From the IMG/VR virus record IMGVR_UViG_3300042924_000392, positions 1 through 26,488 of that record: 26,488 nt of DNA. One strand, 5' to 3'. The position numbers and the translations under genes are program-made. Of this stretch, positions 8,315 to 13,056 are shown piece by piece (within the stretch, counting starts at the first letter, position 1; each line of letters starts with the position of its first letter). This DNA comes from a virus. The notes beneath the pieces were generated by a model. That model had not been told where the DNA came from, ran no database searches, and was given only the letters and a program-made list of their open reading frames with translations.

Positions 8315-9745
8315 GTGGCTACAAAAAAACGCAATCTTCTTAATACGAAAATGCTGGCTCGTCCGGAAGATTCATATTTGCGCTCTCAATATCCAACCGT
8401 TTACGGTGCTTTAGGTGGATTGCTTGGTACTTCACCTGATGAGATGGATGGCAGCGTTTTGGACCCTAATACGGCTGCTGTGCGTCAAGGCGCAGAGATG
8501 GCTTACTTGCCAGGTTTAATCTCAAGCGCATTACCTGTTGGTAATGCAGCACCACTTCTTGGAATGCTTGGAGCCACTGGAAAAATGGCCGGCATAGGTA
8601 AGAAGAGCCAGACAGTGATGCGCCCACAGCGCATGGCATTTCCTGACATTTACAAGAACCCTAAGGAACTTGTTTCAGAGGCTGCCGGCCGTGTCGCTGC
8701 TGAAGACCCACTCCTAAAGCAATTGTTTGGCGTGACTCGTGAAGACCTTTGGAACATTTCTCAGCAAGGAACACGTCAAGGAAATATCACAGATATCCCG
8801 TTCAAGACAGCAGCAAAACCTAAAGGTGCTGCACACGCTGGTGAGGTGATGAACCCACGAAATACTCAACGTATGCAGGACATCATCGGAGAGGCGCAGC
8901 AGCAGCCTGAACTGTACAAAGGCATGGCTTCTTGGTACACGATGGACCCACTGTTTCAGCGTTTTGTAGACATCTATGGTCCTGAGAAAGCAGTTGCCGA
9001 ATACAGTAAATTCAATACTTTGACCGGCATGGCATCGCCAGGCTCTGAAGTTCTTACTGAGTTGAACCGAGGCAGTGCCGCCAATTGGTTATCAAAAGAA
9101 GGACGTTTTGGCGACTTCCAAAAGTATGGTGGTATGGCTGGCAGCGGTCCTGCTGACATGGCTGCCGTAATGGGTCACCCATATCACAGCACGGCTCAAA
9201 GCGGTCCAATGTCGAAGTACTTAGAAGGTGGATTGCTTGACATGGGTTCCGCAAAAGTACCAAGTTACATTGCTGCGTCGGGAGTCCCTGAGACTGGATT
9301 CCAAACTCAGTGGCCGGTTGGTGACGCACATTGGTCGCGTCTAGTTGGCCTTCCTGATGTGCGTGGTGCTGCTACCAAAAAAGGTAAAGATGTAATGCCA
9401 GTCGCAAGCGCATCAGTCCCTGAGATGGTGGCTCTTGGACCTTGGTGGAAAAACCAAGTCGCAGGACCAATGGGACTTGAGGCAGTACCTGCCCAGGCTG
9501 TTGTTTGGGGTGCTGGATCAGGAGCCACTGGAGTCACATCTCCAATCGGCGCAGGAAAACTTGAGTTGCTGTCTCAGCAAATTGGCAAGACAGCAAACCG
9601 TCTGAACATTACTCCTGAAGAGGCCCGTGATTTAATCATTCGCGGGAAAACTCACGCAGGGTTTATTGACCCAACACTCGCAGGAATAATGGGTGGTGCT
9701 ATTGGCGGTGGACTTCTTGCGAACCAATACTTTGACGAGTACTGA
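8315..9745 (+). CDS. Uncharacterised virion-cluster protein, possibly DUF7178-like
   Basis: The protein is 476 aa with a GTG start at 8315, supported by AAGG seven bases upstream and by the sensible MATKKRN opening. It is globular, with a short N-terminal Gly-rich helix (YGALGGLLG) and a C-terminal hydrophobic glycine segment (AGIMGGAIGGGLLANQYF). The middle contains WYTMDPLFQRFVDIYGPEKA, then MSKYLEGGLLDMGSAKVPSY, VGDAHWSRLVGLP and AVPAQAVVWGAGSG. The pairing of a 'D..W.R..G' element with 'PAQ...WG' recalls DUF7178-type phage proteins; function is unknown and the match is tentative. It ends the rightward virion block, and its 3' end overlaps the leftward gene at 9699-9881 by 47 bp. No terminator is visible after it. 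Confidence 0.5.
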   Translation: MATKKRNLLNTKMLARPEDSYLRSQYPTVYGALGGLLGTSPDEMDGSVLDPNTAAVRQGAEMAYLPGLISSALPVGNAAPLLGMLGATGKMAGIGKKSQTVMRPQRMAFPDIYKNPKELVSEAAGRVAAEDPLLKQLFGVTREDLWNISQQGTRQGNITDIPFKTAAKPKGAAHAGEVMNPRNTQRMQDIIGEAQQQPELYKGMASWYTMDPLFQRFVDIYGPEKAVAEYSKFNTLTGMASPGSEVLTELNRGSAANWLSKEGRFGDFQKYGGMAGSGPADMAAVMGHPYHSTAQSGPMSKYLEGGLLDMGSAKVPSYIAASGVPETGFQTQWPVGDAHWSRLVGLPDVRGAATKKGKDVMPVASASVPEMVALGPWWKNQVAGPMGLEAVPAQAVVWGAGSGATGVTSPIGAGKLELLSQQIGKTANRLNITPEEARDLIIRGKTHAGFIDPTLAGIMGGAIGGGLLANQYFDEY

Positions 9746-9881
9746 TCTCTTTATCTATAAAGTCCTGTACCCAATCTATTACTTCTTGCGCAGTCGGCTG
9801 CTCACCAGTAGACGCCTGAACCTCATCCGCAAGGAGTGATAGTTCAGACAGTAGGTCGGAGATTTTCTTTAAGTCATCCAT
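9699..9881 (-). CDS. Small acidic helical protein, last gene of the leftward operon
   Basis: The protein is 60 aa from the ATG at 9881-9879. An in-frame TTG one codon earlier is less likely because the ATG overlaps the upstream stop as TGATG and has GGGAG about seven bases upstream. The product is acidic and helical (DDLKKISDLLSELSLLADEV, then QEVIDWVQDFIDKEI), with no membrane segment or known motif. The 3' end runs antisense into the last 47 bp of the virion gene on the other strand. Function is unknown; coupling to the winged-helix gene before it suggests they are made together. Confidence 0.55.
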   Translation of the reverse strand: MDDLKKISDLLSELSLLADEVQASTGEQPTAQEVIDWVQDFIDKEISTRQSIGSQEVHRQ

Positions 9882-10243
9882 CAATTACTCCCAAAGAACG
9901 CGGCCACCAACGGGTCGCGTTTGATCTTCCACTTCTTTGCACGTTGCCTTGCCAAAGCAAAGGCGTGTTCCTCGACACCCTGACCATCACGGCACTTTCG
10001 TGAACGCTCCGCGCAAGGCACTGGCGGCGGCTTGGTGGCATCTACCCCTATCCCGTAACGCCACATCGCTGCAATGCCAGCGCGCTGCCTTCTGTAGCCC
10101 TGTACGTGTATCAGCCCTGCCTTGCGCAACTTCGTGATGATGATCTGAGTCCCACGCAACCCGCAGTGGATCACCTTTGACAGTTCCGCTGATGTCATTG
10201 CCTTGGCCGTGATGAGTTCGATCACCCTGTCTCGCCTCTTCAT
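9881..10243 (-). CDS. Winged-helix-type DNA-binding protein
   Basis: The protein is 120 aa. Residues 1-55 look like a winged helix-turn-helix: KRRDRVIELITAKAMTSAEL as helix 1 and the turn, SKVIHCGLRGTQIIITKLRK as helix 2 and recognition helix, then AGLIHVQGYRR as the wing hairpin. The rest is basic with two cysteines (PCAERSRKC) and ends in RDPLVAAFFGSN. The family is commonly a transcription regulator, so it may control the leftward operon or the virion genes it faces; that is inference. Its ATG overlaps the stop of a 37-aa zinc-ribbon gene as ATGA, and its own stop overlaps the next ATG. An alternative 105-codon frame over the same bases (9987-10304) has His/Gly-rich composition and is rejected. 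Confidence 0.65.
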   Translation of the reverse strand: MKRRDRVIELITAKAMTSAELSKVIHCGLRGTQIIITKLRKAGLIHVQGYRRQRAGIAAMWRYGIGVDATKPPPVPCAERSRKCRDGQGVEEHAFALARQRAKKWKIKRDPLVAAFFGSN

Positions 10244-10353
10244 TTTCTAAGCAGCCAGCAGTGCTGGCATATCCACCTGACGGGTGACATATCCACCCCA
10301 CCATCGTGCGGCTTGGACTCCAGGCACTTGGCGCATATCTTGTACTGGCTCAC
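10240..10353 (-). CDS. 37-aa zinc-ribbon microprotein
   Basis: A GTG-initiated frame of 37 codons fills exactly the space between two neighbouring leftward genes. Its GTG overlaps the preceding stop as GTGA, and its TGA overlaps the next ATG as ATGA. The product begins MSQYKICAKCLESKPHDGG and ends with WICQHCWLLRK, giving C7-x2-C10 and C29-x2-C32: two CxxC knuckles 18 residues apart, the layout of a one-zinc ribbon. Such tiny ribbons occur in phages as modulators of host RNA polymerase or nucleic-acid binders, but nothing here identifies the target. It directly precedes a winged-helix gene, so a joint role in transcription is possible. It is short enough to be missed by usual length cut-offs. 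Confidence 0.7.
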   Translation of the reverse strand: MSQYKICAKCLESKPHDGGVDMSPVRWICQHCWLLRK

Positions 10354-10562
10354 TCCACCACCTCCTGCTTTGCAGTCAAAGATTCCAAGCGTTTAATCCG
10401 TGCTACGTTGTACGAGACAAGGGCAGTGTGGTACTCCATGCTTGATTGATGGCGCAGTTTGGTGCGCTGCGCTTGTATCAGTTCCTCGGCGATAAGTTCC
10501 GCAGGGGTTGGCATGACCCAGTGGTTCGTGAGCCACTCCCATACATTTTTTAAGTGGTTCAT
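10350..10562 (-). CDS. Small helical phage protein (70 aa)
   Basis: The start is the internal ATG at 10562-10560, because it overlaps the upstream stop as ATGA; the frame is open 14 codons further upstream from an ATG inside the previous gene. The product opens MNHLKNVWEWLTNHWVMPTP, followed by an amphipathic helix (AELIAEELIQAQRTKLRHQS) and MEYHTALVSYNVARIKRLES. I recall similar short 'Trp-rich head, PTP-AEL, coiled helix with a YxxAL-Y turn' proteins in phages of Burkholderiales and other proteobacteria, all uncharacterised. The helix after residue 22 may form a coiled coil. The final codons overlap the zinc-ribbon start as GTGA. Function unknown. Confidence 0.65.
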   Translation of the reverse strand: MNHLKNVWEWLTNHWVMPTPAELIAEELIQAQRTKLRHQSSMEYHTALVSYNVARIKRLESLTAKQEVVE

Positions 10563-10765
10563 TTGAATATGCTCTTTGTCAAAACTGTCTTGGTTGGTTC
10601 GCACTGCTTGGTCTGCGCTTTGGTATCACTGAAATAACCAATGGCAACGCAGATGGCGGCAAACACACCCACGCATTTGATGAACGTCATCAAGCTGCTC
10701 CACATCCACTCCCATGTTGATGGGGTTTCTTCGTCTTCTACCAGTTGGATTTTTATCTTGCTCAT
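10559..10765 (-). CDS. Single-pass membrane protein (68 aa)
   Basis: The ATG at 10765-10763 and the stop both overlap neighbouring genes as ATGA. The first 20 residues are charged and Trp-containing (KIKIQLVEDEETPSTWEWMW), residues about 23-45 form one hydrophobic helix (SLMTFIKCVGVFAAICVAIG), and the tail is basic and polar (TKAQTKQCEPTKTVLTKS). With an acidic N-terminus and a K-rich C-terminus the orientation is not obvious. There is no lipobox or holin signature. As a phage-encoded inner-membrane protein away from the lysis genes it could act in superinfection exclusion or host-membrane takeover; this is speculation from topology alone. Confidence 0.65.
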   Translation of the reverse strand: MSKIKIQLVEDEETPSTWEWMWSSLMTFIKCVGVFAAICVAIGYFSDTKAQTKQCEPTKTVLTKSIFK

Positions 10766-11229
10766 AGTGTCTCCAAAATTACTCTTGCACGTTTCTTTTT
10801 AATTTCACCAAGGACGATGTCCATAGCCTTCTCCATCGTGGCAATGGATGTCACCTCGACTTGGGCATCGTGTATCTCCATTCCGAGATTGATGGCGTTC
10901 AGTTCCGCAGCCTTCAGCACAAACCGATACCCAGCATCCACACCACGCTTTGCGGCGGCGTAGAGTGCGTCCTGGGCTGCCTTGATCTCGTCCTTGTAAT
11001 CGGACGCAACCCCAAGCCGAGACAGTGCCTCCATCACGTTGAACGCCTCGATGATGTAGTCGATGTCAAGGCGGGTGGCAACGCCACGTCTCAGGGCATC
11101 AATTGCGCTGTGGTTCTTAATCTGCACATCCACAATCCCAGCCTCTGCCACCGGCTTGAGTCCGTTCAGGACCCACGCCAATGGGTCAGGCAGTTGCGGC
11201 TTTGGCCTGTACTTGCTGCGCTTTCTCAC
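10762..11229 (-). CDS. Conserved hypothetical phage protein (155 aa)
   Basis: The protein starts with GTG at 11229-11227, overlapping the previous stop as GTGA, and reads MRKRSKYRPKPQLPDPLAWV. It is helical throughout: VLNGLKPVAEAG, IVDVQIKNHSAIDALRRGVA, TRLDIDYIIEAFNVMEALSR, EIKAAQDALYAAAKRG and LNAINLGMEIHDAQVEVTSI. I recognise this as a family repeated in phages and prophages of Burkholderiales, where it is annotated only as hypothetical. The basic N-terminal ten residues could contact nucleic acid. It is the largest gene of the leftward operon and probably its most conserved marker. No catalytic motif is visible. Confidence 0.75.
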   Translation of the reverse strand: MRKRSKYRPKPQLPDPLAWVLNGLKPVAEAGIVDVQIKNHSAIDALRRGVATRLDIDYIIEAFNVMEALSRLGVASDYKDEIKAAQDALYAAAKRGVDAGYRFVLKAAELNAINLGMEIHDAQVEVTSIATMEKAMDIVLGEIKKKRARVILETL

Positions 11230-11492
11230 TGCTGCAACCCCATTATCTCAAGTTCAAGTTCTTTGATCCTGTCCTTGTTATTTTGGTTCTCGTACTCCAT
11301 TTGGGCAAGGGCGCGGCCGGCGCGTTCCTTGACATCCTTCTCAGCGGCCAGCCACCCGACCAATGCGCCCTTTGAGGCTGCGCGTCTGACAATGTCTTGC
11401 ACATCACGGGCGGTGAGCAGCCCTGCGCTGCTTGGTGGTGGGGCCATCATCGCAACAATGGCATCAATCTCCTTTTGCATTGACTCGCTCAT
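11226..11492 (-). CDS. Small helical/coiled-coil protein (88 aa)
   Basis: The ATG at 11492-11490 is preferred over one four codons earlier because it overlaps the stop of the 27-aa membrane peptide as ATGA. The product starts MSESMQKEIDAIVAMMAPPP, then has LTARDVQDIVRRAASKGALV, an Ala-rich helix (WLAAEKDVKERAGRALAQME) and a C-terminal coiled coil (NQNNKDRIKELELEIMGLQQ). No known domain is recognised. Its stop overlaps the following GTG start. Coiled-coil content suggests self-association or pairing with the equally helical neighbours. Confidence 0.6.
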   Translation of the reverse strand: MSESMQKEIDAIVAMMAPPPSSAGLLTARDVQDIVRRAASKGALVGWLAAEKDVKERAGRALAQMEYENQNNKDRIKELELEIMGLQQ

Positions 11493-11572
11493 GACGACCA
11501 CCACTGAACAAGTGACGCTGCCAACGCAACGCCGATGGCGATGGCCAGGGCGTAGTCCTTAAATGAATTCAT
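11489..11572 (-). CDS. 27-aa single-span membrane micropeptide
   Basis: A 28-codon frame lies between two leftward genes. Its ATG (11572-11570) sits inside the end of the 52-aa gene with a 14-base overlap, and its TGA overlaps the next ATG as ATGA. The product is MNSFKDY followed by ALAIAIGVALAASLVQWW and SS: a seven-residue polar head and one membrane helix ending in paired tryptophans at the interface. A possible ribosome site, GGAG at 11579-11582 (CGATGGAGTACGAA on the minus strand), lies about six bases upstream. The clean composition, tight stop/start fit and RBS argue that it is translated. Function unknown; phage micropeptides of this shape often bind host membrane proteins. Confidence 0.6.
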   Translation of the reverse strand: MNSFKDYALAIAIGVALAASLVQWWSS

Positions 11573-11717
11573 TTCGTACTCCATCGTTAAGTGAGCCAAT
11601 GGCTCGGAGAAAACTATTTTGCTCCATTACTTGGCGACGCTCGATGGCCAGTTCGCGCATGAGTTGGGCGAGGTCTTCGACCTGCTCCGTGAGTTTCTTT
11701 TCTTCTTGTTCAGTCAT
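11559..11717 (-). CDS. 52-aa charged coiled-coil protein
   Basis: The ATG at 11717-11715 is preceded by AAAGGAAACAAAG, a strong ribosome site. The product starts MTEQEEKKLTEQVEDLAQLM, continues RELAIERRQVMEQNSFLRAI and ends GSLNDGVRNEFI. Leucine and hydrophobic spacing across residues 9-38 suits a two-stranded coiled coil. The stop TAA lies inside the start of the 27-aa membrane peptide gene. A UUCG-capped hairpin sits just upstream, between this gene and the first gene of the operon. No family is recognised. Confidence 0.6.
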   Translation of the reverse strand: MTEQEEKKLTEQVEDLAQLMRELAIERRQVMEQNSFLRAIGSLNDGVRNEFI

Positions 11718-11738
11718 CTTTGTTTCCTTTCAATTGCT

Positions 11739-11752
11739 GGGGCCGAAGCCCC
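11739..11752 (-). promoter_or_regulatory. cUUCGg tetraloop hairpin between two leftward genes
   Basis: On the minus strand the RNA would read GGGGC-UUCG-GCCCC, a perfect five-pair G/C stem closed by the very stable C(UUCG)G tetraloop. It lies after the stop of the 48-aa gene and just before the ribosome site of the 52-aa gene. There is no T-run after it, so it is more likely a processing, stability or partial-termination element than a full terminator. It could lower expression of the downstream nine genes or protect a 3' end after cleavage. Confidence 0.55.
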
Positions 11753-11759
11753 GTTGGGT

Positions 11760-11906
11760 TTAACTTGGCAAAATTTGGCAGTGGCAGCCTTGCTTTACCA
11801 TCAGAGAAATAAAAGCCATTGCTTTTGTGAGTGATGTGAATTCTTTACGCGCCCAATCGGATTGCAGATTGGTTGGACTAAATTCAACTACGTAAGTTCG
11901 TTTCAT
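11760..11906 (-). CDS. 48-aa hypothetical protein, first gene of the leftward operon
   Basis: The internal ATG at 11906-11904 is chosen because AAAGGA lies directly upstream; an ATG 12 codons earlier has no ribosome site and would put the leader inside the gene. The product opens MKRTYVVEFSPTNLQSDWAR and continues KEFTSLTKAMAFISLMVKQG, ending CHCQILPS. The pattern strand, loop, helix suggests a small alpha/beta fold. It lies about 45 bp downstream of a sigma70-like promoter. Function is unknown; first position after an early-type promoter suits a host-takeover or anti-defence protein, but this is inference. Confidence 0.55.
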   Translation of the reverse strand: MKRTYVVEFSPTNLQSDWARKEFTSLTKAMAFISLMVKQGCHCQILPS

Positions 11907-11950
11907 TTTGTTTCCTTTCAGTTGCATCTGACGGTGTGTCATTGATTATT

Positions 11951-11980
11951 ATTGTAATCCTGTTTTGCACAAGTCGTCAA
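11951..11980 (-). promoter_or_regulatory. Sigma70-like promoter for the leftward operon
   Basis: On the minus strand TTGACG (11980-11975) and TACAAT (11956-11951) are separated by 18 bp; each box matches the bacterial consensus at five of six positions. Transcription would start near 11944 and run into the 48-aa gene at 11906. A second TTGAC lies 20 bp further upstream (11996-12000 on the plus strand), and GTATTGGTATTG between them is a six-base direct repeat that could be an operator. Control would rely on host RNA polymerase. Confidence 0.65.
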
Positions 11981-12023
11981 TACCAATACATTTTAGTCAA
12001 CTATTCTGCTGTAAGATACCAGC

Positions 12024-12058
12024 GCGGGGTATTGTTTCCCCCGCAGTTGCCTTCGGGG
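12024..12058 (+). promoter_or_regulatory. Attenuator-like leader: competing GC stems before a terminator
   Basis: A first stem pairs GCGGGG (12024-12029) with CCCCGC (12039-12044) around a nine-base loop. The same CCCCG (12039-12043) can instead pair with CGGGG (12054-12058), which would consume the 5' arm of the terminator at 12055-12076. The three pairings are mutually exclusive in the order expected of anti-antiterminator, antiterminator and terminator. No clear promoter is visible upstream; TAAGAT at 12012-12017 is the only weak -10 candidate. GC runs can give such overlaps by chance, so this is a structural hypothesis. Confidence 0.4.
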
Positions 12059-12083
12059 AGAGTTCACGCTCTCCCCTTTTTTT
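12055..12083 (+). terminator. Intrinsic terminator, plus strand
   Basis: GGGGAGAG (12055-12062) and CTCTCCCC (12069-12076) form a perfect eight-pair stem around the loop TTCACG and are followed directly by seven T residues (12077-12083). It lies 45 bp before the HTH regulator gene. It could stop late rightward transcription that reads antisense through the leftward operon, or it could be the regulated terminator of the leader described just upstream. On the minus strand the hairpin has no T-run and should not terminate. Confidence 0.85.
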
Positions 12084-12128
12084 CTGTACACTTGCGCTGT
12101 TTATCAACTACGGGTTAGCATCGCAATC

Positions 12129-12368
12129 ATGGAAACTTCTACACAGCAAGCAATCAAGGCGATCCGAGATCGCGCAAAGTCGGCAGGGTTTCGTCTCTCC
12201 GACGTGGGCAGGGTCGCCCAAATTGACCCAGCCCAACTCTCACGCTGGGCAACCGGCAAGACAGTCCCCTTGTACTCATCAATCATCAAGTTGAATGAGG
12301 CCGTTGACGCGCTGATCTCTGCACGTATGACGCAGTTGGCCAAGGACATGGAAGAGGCCGTCAAGTGA
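12129..12368 (+). CDS. Small HTH (Cro/XRE-like) regulator
   Basis: This is a 79-aa protein with a helix-turn-helix at about residues 23-45 (LSDVGRVAQIDPAQLSRWAT, then GK), where AQIDPAQLSRW is the turn and recognition helix. Flanking helices (QQAIKAIRDRAKSAG; IIKLNEAVDALISARMTQLA) complete a minimal Cro-like fold. It is the first gene of the rightward replication operon, next to a divergent promoter region, the usual place for a phage switch or early repressor. No strong ribosome site precedes the ATG, so expression may be low or depend on the structured leader. Its TGA overlaps the next GTG start. An alternative of a pure DNA-replication accessory role is not excluded. Confidence 0.7.
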   Translation: METSTQQAIKAIRDRAKSAGFRLSDVGRVAQIDPAQLSRWATGKTVPLYSSIIKLNEAVDALISARMTQLAKDMEEAVK

Positions 12369-12838
12369 GGATCATCTCTATTGACCCTGGGCTGAGTGGA
12401 GCCGTTGCGCTGCACGTTGACGGGACACTTGAGTCCGTGACGGATATGCCGGTGGTCAGCATCATGCGCGGCAAGACTCAGAAACGTCAGGTGTCTGCGC
12501 AGGGGCTGGCGACTCTCATCATTGATCTGAAGGCAGACCACGCAGTAATTGAGAAGGTGTCCGCAATGCCAGGTCAGGGCGTGAGTTCCATGTTTTCCTT
12601 TGGCCGTAGTGCCGGCGTGATTGAGGGAGTCTTGGCCGCATTGATGGTTCCGCAGACCTTTGTGCAGCCGGCGGTGTGGACTAGAGCCATCACCCGTGGG
12701 ATTGGCAAGGACGCATCACGCAGCCGCGCAATGGAACTGTACCCATCACACCAAAAAGAGTTTGCTCGCGCTAAGGACGATGGCAGGGCTGACGCTGTGC
12801 TGATTGGCTTTTGGTACTTGAGGGAGTTGACGAAGTGA
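12365..12838 (+). CDS. RuvC-like Holliday junction resolvase
   Basis: The protein is 157 aa from a GTG that overlaps the previous TGA (GTGA). It has the RNase H-fold layout of RuvC: D7 in SIDPGLSG on strand 1, E63 in AVIEKV on strand 4, and D139 and D143 in AKDDGRADAVLIG on the last helix, giving the four acidic metal ligands. MPGQGVSSMFSFGRSAGVIE is the helix region typical of phage members. It should cut four-way or branched DNA intermediates, either during recombination or to clear concatemers before packaging. Length is near that of bacterial RuvC (about 170). Its own stop overlaps the next GTG, and both downstream neighbours belong to the replication module. Confidence 0.88.
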   Translation: MRIISIDPGLSGAVALHVDGTLESVTDMPVVSIMRGKTQKRQVSAQGLATLIIDLKADHAVIEKVSAMPGQGVSSMFSFGRSAGVIEGVLAALMVPQTFVQPAVWTRAITRGIGKDASRSRAMELYPSHQKEFARAKDDGRADAVLIGFWYLRELTK

Positions 12839-13056
12839 CAACAGACGAGATCAAGGTCATGCGTGACCACATCATCTACTTGGGAACCCAGTTGGAGAAC
12901 GAGCGTCACCAGTCGGGTCAGAAGACCGTGCTGCTTAAACGGATGCTTGACCCTGAAGACCTCGGACACGCAGTTAGCACCGAGGTGCGCAAGTTGGCAT
13001 ACCAAATCCTTATCAACGACACGGACAACGAAAGAAAACAATGGAAAACAAAATAA
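12835..13056 (+). CDS. Small helical protein between resolvase and nuclease
   Basis: The protein is 73 aa with a GTG start at 12835 overlapping the RuvC stop as GTGA; a TTG eight codons earlier lies inside the RuvC gene and is less likely. The sequence is charged and helical (TTDEIKVMRDHIIYLGTQLE, then NERHQSGQKTVLLKRMLDP, then STEVRKLAYQILINDTDNER). No motif is recognised. It overlaps the next gene by 16 bases. Its position suggests a role in DNA metabolism, for instance as a partner of the resolvase or nuclease. Confidence 0.6.
   Translation: MTTDEIKVMRDHIIYLGTQLENERHQSGQKTVLLKRMLDPEDLGHAVSTEVRKLAYQILINDTDNERKQWKTK

Larger units (their letters stand above)
11719..11925 (-). repeat. Duplicated 19-nt translation leader (11719-11737 and 11907-11925)
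   Basis: Two leftward genes carry the same leader immediately before their ATG. On the minus strand both read GCAAYTGAAAGGAAACAAA, differing at one base. The copies end one base (11719) and zero bases (11907) from the start codons of the 52-aa and 48-aa genes. The match extends beyond the AAAGGA ribosome site, so it looks like a copied leader rather than convergent Shine-Dalgarno sequence. Either a gene-cassette duplication or a shared translational control site would explain it. Confidence 0.7.

Noticed and set aside
9749-9762. CTTTAT-CT-ATAAAG hairpin as a terminator after the virion block
   Set aside because: It is an AT-only six-pair stem with no T-run, lying inside the coding region of the leftward gene.
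9987-10304. 105-codon minus-strand frame over the winged-helix and zinc-ribbon genes
   Set aside because: Composition is His/Gly/Arg-rich without fold features, and it overlaps two better supported genes joined by stop/start overlaps.
10861-11562. 233-codon plus-strand frame opposite the leftward operon
   Set aside because: It is antisense to several well-supported genes, Cys/Ser/Leu-rich without domains, and lacks a ribosome site.
12104-12541. 145-codon minus-strand frame opposite the HTH and RuvC genes
   Set aside because: The plus-strand genes have clear motifs; this frame shows none and would cross the regulatory region.
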